Source: CAYPTJ01 sp964413845 (GTDB taxonomy: Bacteria > Patescibacteriota > WWE3 > 9FT-COMBO-53-11). From it: a stretch of DNA of 11,602 nucleotides. The stretch is from positions 1 to 11,602 of the forward strand of contig CAYPTJ010000046.1 of NCBI GenBank assembly GCA_964413845.1, in the 5' to 3' direction. Positions 10,095 through 11,602 of this stretch are shown piece after piece. The translations under genes and the position numbers were made by a program. The number at the start of each line of letters is the position of its first letter. Within the stretch, counting starts at the first letter, position 1. The notes under the pieces were generated by a model. It was not told the origin of the DNA and made no database searches. It worked only from the letters and a program-made list of their open reading frames with translations.

Positions 10095-10823
10095 GCAATC
10101 ACACTTTCGACAAACGACGATAATCTCGCTGCACCCCTTAATCTCCCCGAGATGTCCATATTCCCAAGGAGTACGATCTACCCCCTTAAACTGGTCAAGA
10201 GGAGAAAGAGCAAAAAGCTTGTAGAGCACCAGCAGGAAAGCGGGTGCTTTTTTCTCAACTAAGGCAAGAAAGACACGCAAGCTAACCACCAGCGGGCGAA
10301 GGAGTTTGCTTTCGATCATGGAAGCATAGAGGTTCCTCGGACACAAAAACCTCTCCACCCTGAAGCCCACCCTCCCAAGGGATAAGTCAAGATCCAAGGG
10401 ATGGTAGCGACGCTCATGACCCGCCAATTTGTCGAAGAGGCTCCAGTACTCCTCGAAGAGAGGAACAGAAAAGACGAAGAAGCCACCCCACCTCAAGACA
10501 CGGTGGATCTCGCTAAGGGCTTTTTCATCCCCCTCGATATGCTCCAAAACCTCAAAAGCACAGACGAGATCAAATACCTCCGACCGGTAGGGAAGGTCTT
10601 CCACGTTACCTACCAACGCCTTTCCCCCGGCCTCTCCAAGCCTTCTCACCACCCTACTGTCTAGATCGACAAAATGAGATGAACTCTCGATTGGGATCTT
10701 CGGAAGATAACCCGGGCCAACTTCAAGGAGCTTGCCGTCATTGGCAAGACACTCCTTCAAGAAGGGCCAGATTGACCGGCGGCGAGGGTCTTCTATCTCT
10801 GACCAAAGTTTCCGGAAGTCCAA
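10092..10823 (-). CDS. Class I SAM-dependent methyltransferase 2 (type 11)
   Basis: A TTG start at 10823 is supported by a strong SD (AAGGAGG) five bases upstream. The 243-aa product has LLEVGPGYLPKI (residues 32-43; Pro in place of the usual Cys/Thr in the GxG loop), SHFVDLDS (49-56), GNVEDLPYR (72-80), FDLVCAFEVLEHIEGDEKAL (84-103) and LRWGGFFVFSVP (110-121). This is the SAM-binding core of type 11 methyltransferases. After HERRYHPLDL (136-145) the C-terminal part is hydrophobic and may bind a lipid or carrier. The end is Cys-rich (VVCRKCDC). The substrate is unknown. It is separated from the DUF5320 operon by a terminator and is probably monocistronic. Confidence 0.88.
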   Translation of the reverse strand: MDFRKLWSEIEDPRRRSIWPFLKECLANDGKLLEVGPGYLPKIPIESSSHFVDLDSRVVRRLGEAGGKALVGNVEDLPYRSEVFDLVCAFEVLEHIEGDEKALSEIHRVLRWGGFFVFSVPLFEEYWSLFDKLAGHERRYHPLDLDLSLGRVGFRVERFLCPRNLYASMIESKLLRPLVVSLRVFLALVEKKAPAFLLVLYKLFALSPLDQFKGVDRTPWEYGHLGEIKGCSEIIVVCRKCDC

Positions 10824-11212
10824 CTCTCCCTCCTTATTTAAGTTAAGCTATCACTTATAGGCTAACAGCAGATTGAGGTCTAGTCAAACCGCATTCTAAC
10901 GCAGTAACCAAGTCCAATTTTCGCAGTACTACGGGAAGAACAGGCACTTATAATAAGAAAAATAGCTCCCCTTGCTTGACACATTTGCGAAAGTAAAATT
11001 GCAACCGGAGCGAAAGCGAAGGGCAGCACATTTCGAACTGGTAGTCTAATTATCCCAAATCTCGAACCTCTGGAACCCTAGTCGCCGAGGAATATACGGT
11101 TTTACTATAGCAAAGCTAAAGCTAGGTTTGACGTAGGACGAGACCTTTGGTCTCTAGCAAATTTCGCTCCGCTCATTTGTCAAGCCGTCCTTTTTAAGGT
11201 CAGGAAAGGAGG
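10824..11212. other. 389-bp non-coding stretch with scattered short repeats
   Basis: No convincing frame or tRNA is seen on either strand. TATAAT at 10949-10954 (plus) lacks a -35. GCTTGACA (10975-10982) and TGTCAAGC (within 11176-11184) form a widely spaced inverted pair with partial similarity beyond. GAGACC/GGTCTC (11140-11154) forms a perfect 6-bp hairpin with loop TTT but no T-tract. A GAGCGGAGCGAA core (about 11166-11177, minus strand) matches the dispersed repeats. Confidence 0.6.
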
Positions 11213-11530
11213 TTAAGGCCTTCTTCTTGGTCTTCGCTCGCTAAAAGAACCGCCGCCGCGATTAAAACCACCGGGACGTTCTTCTCTAGGTCTCGCTTCA
11301 TTAACGATGATAGCTCTACCGGAAATTTCTTTTCCATTTAGCTCTTTAATTGCTTTTTCGGCTTCTGCGTCACTGGCCATATCAATAAAAGCAAATCCCT
11401 TTGAATTACCGGTGTCTCTATCAGTAATTAAATTTACCGACGTAACCGTTCCTACGGTAGCAAAAAGCTCTTCGAGCTGACCCTGCGTAACATCGTAAGA
11501 TAGCGATCCAACAAAAAGTCGCTTAGCCAT
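11213..11530 (-). CDS. RRM-type RNA-binding protein
   Basis: The 105-aa product is one RNA recognition motif with RNP2 LFVGSL (residues 5-10) and RNP1 KGFAFIDM (44-51), followed by an Arg/Gly-rich tail (RPGGFNRGGGSF...RRPRRRP) that favours non-specific RNA contact. Bacterial one-domain RRM proteins of this type are often cold-induced and act on mRNA structure. The ATG at 11530 follows an SD (AAAGGAG) by about 9 bases; the in-frame ATG 13 codons earlier has no SD and adds residues absent from the family. The 72-base leader up to the window end holds a small TTTGG/CCAAA hairpin at 11589-11602. No clear terminator follows the stop. Confidence 0.93.
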   Translation of the reverse strand: MAKRLFVGSLSYDVTQGQLEELFATVGTVTSVNLITDRDTGNSKGFAFIDMASDAEAEKAIKELNGKEISGRAIIVNEARPREERPGGFNRGGGSFSERRPRRRP

Positions 11531-11602
11531 AATATATCTCCTTTCTAGCAGAACTGACGCGCCTGCCAAGCGTTTTCCTTCTTTTCATTTTGGAAAACCA
11601 AA

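Noticed and set aside
10976..11004. Plus-strand promoter beginning with TTGACA at 10976
   Set aside because: The hexamer is perfect, but at 16-18 bases spacing there is only TTGCAA, and no gene follows on the plus strand.

Overview
This window is a compact stretch of bacterial chromosome with almost every gene on the minus strand; the exception is the methyltransferase at 8490-9389. It has a standard genetic code, intrinsic hairpin/U-tract terminators and recognisable sigma70-type promoters. Several starts are GTG or TTG, and some genes lack a Shine-Dalgarno (SD) sequence but have a TATAAT-like box immediately upstream, which suggests some leaderless mRNAs. Short hypothetical proteins, a DUF5320/UPF0251 pair, a small RRM protein and short palindromic repeats placed in frame inside coding regions together suggest an uncultured anaerobe, possibly of the Candidate Phyla Radiation/Patescibacteria. 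That placement is an inference of low to moderate confidence. No rRNA gene, transposase, phage gene or CRISPR array is visible.

Layout in coordinate order (transcription mostly runs right to left): 1-1626 is a probable operon of D-aminoacyl-tRNA deacylase (dtd), a 70-aa unknown protein, a one-domain tRNA-binding OB-fold protein and a TPR protein that runs off the left edge. 1687-3871 holds two unrecognised membrane proteins, each with its own terminator. 4009-4412 is a self-contained small gene with an exact consensus promoter, a hairpin at the mRNA 5' end, a strong SD and a strong terminator; its frame continues for 26 codons past a TAA. 4549-6736 holds a membrane-anchored clan-A-type glycosidase-like protein, a GalU-like sugar nucleotidyltransferase and tRNA-Cys(GCA), whose first 15 bases are copied 63 bp upstream of it. 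6893-8375 holds a 67-aa unknown protein and a thioredoxin-like/CcdA-DsbD fusion. 8490-10823 holds two class I SAM methyltransferases flanking a DUF5320-UPF0251 operon with a palindrome on its -10 box. 10824-11212 is non-coding. 11213-11530 is an RRM RNA-binding protein.

The themes are translation quality control and tRNA (dtd, tRNA-binding protein, tRNA-Cys), envelope or sugar metabolism (nucleotidyltransferase, glycosidase, methyltransferases), and envelope thiol redox (thioredoxin-CcdA). The most distinctive feature is the set of short palindromic repeats. Copies lie in frame inside dtd (two), the glycosidase and methyltransferase 1, and at the N-terminus of the nucleotidyltransferase; others lie between genes. 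The coding copies add surface-loop-like peptides without breaking the frame.
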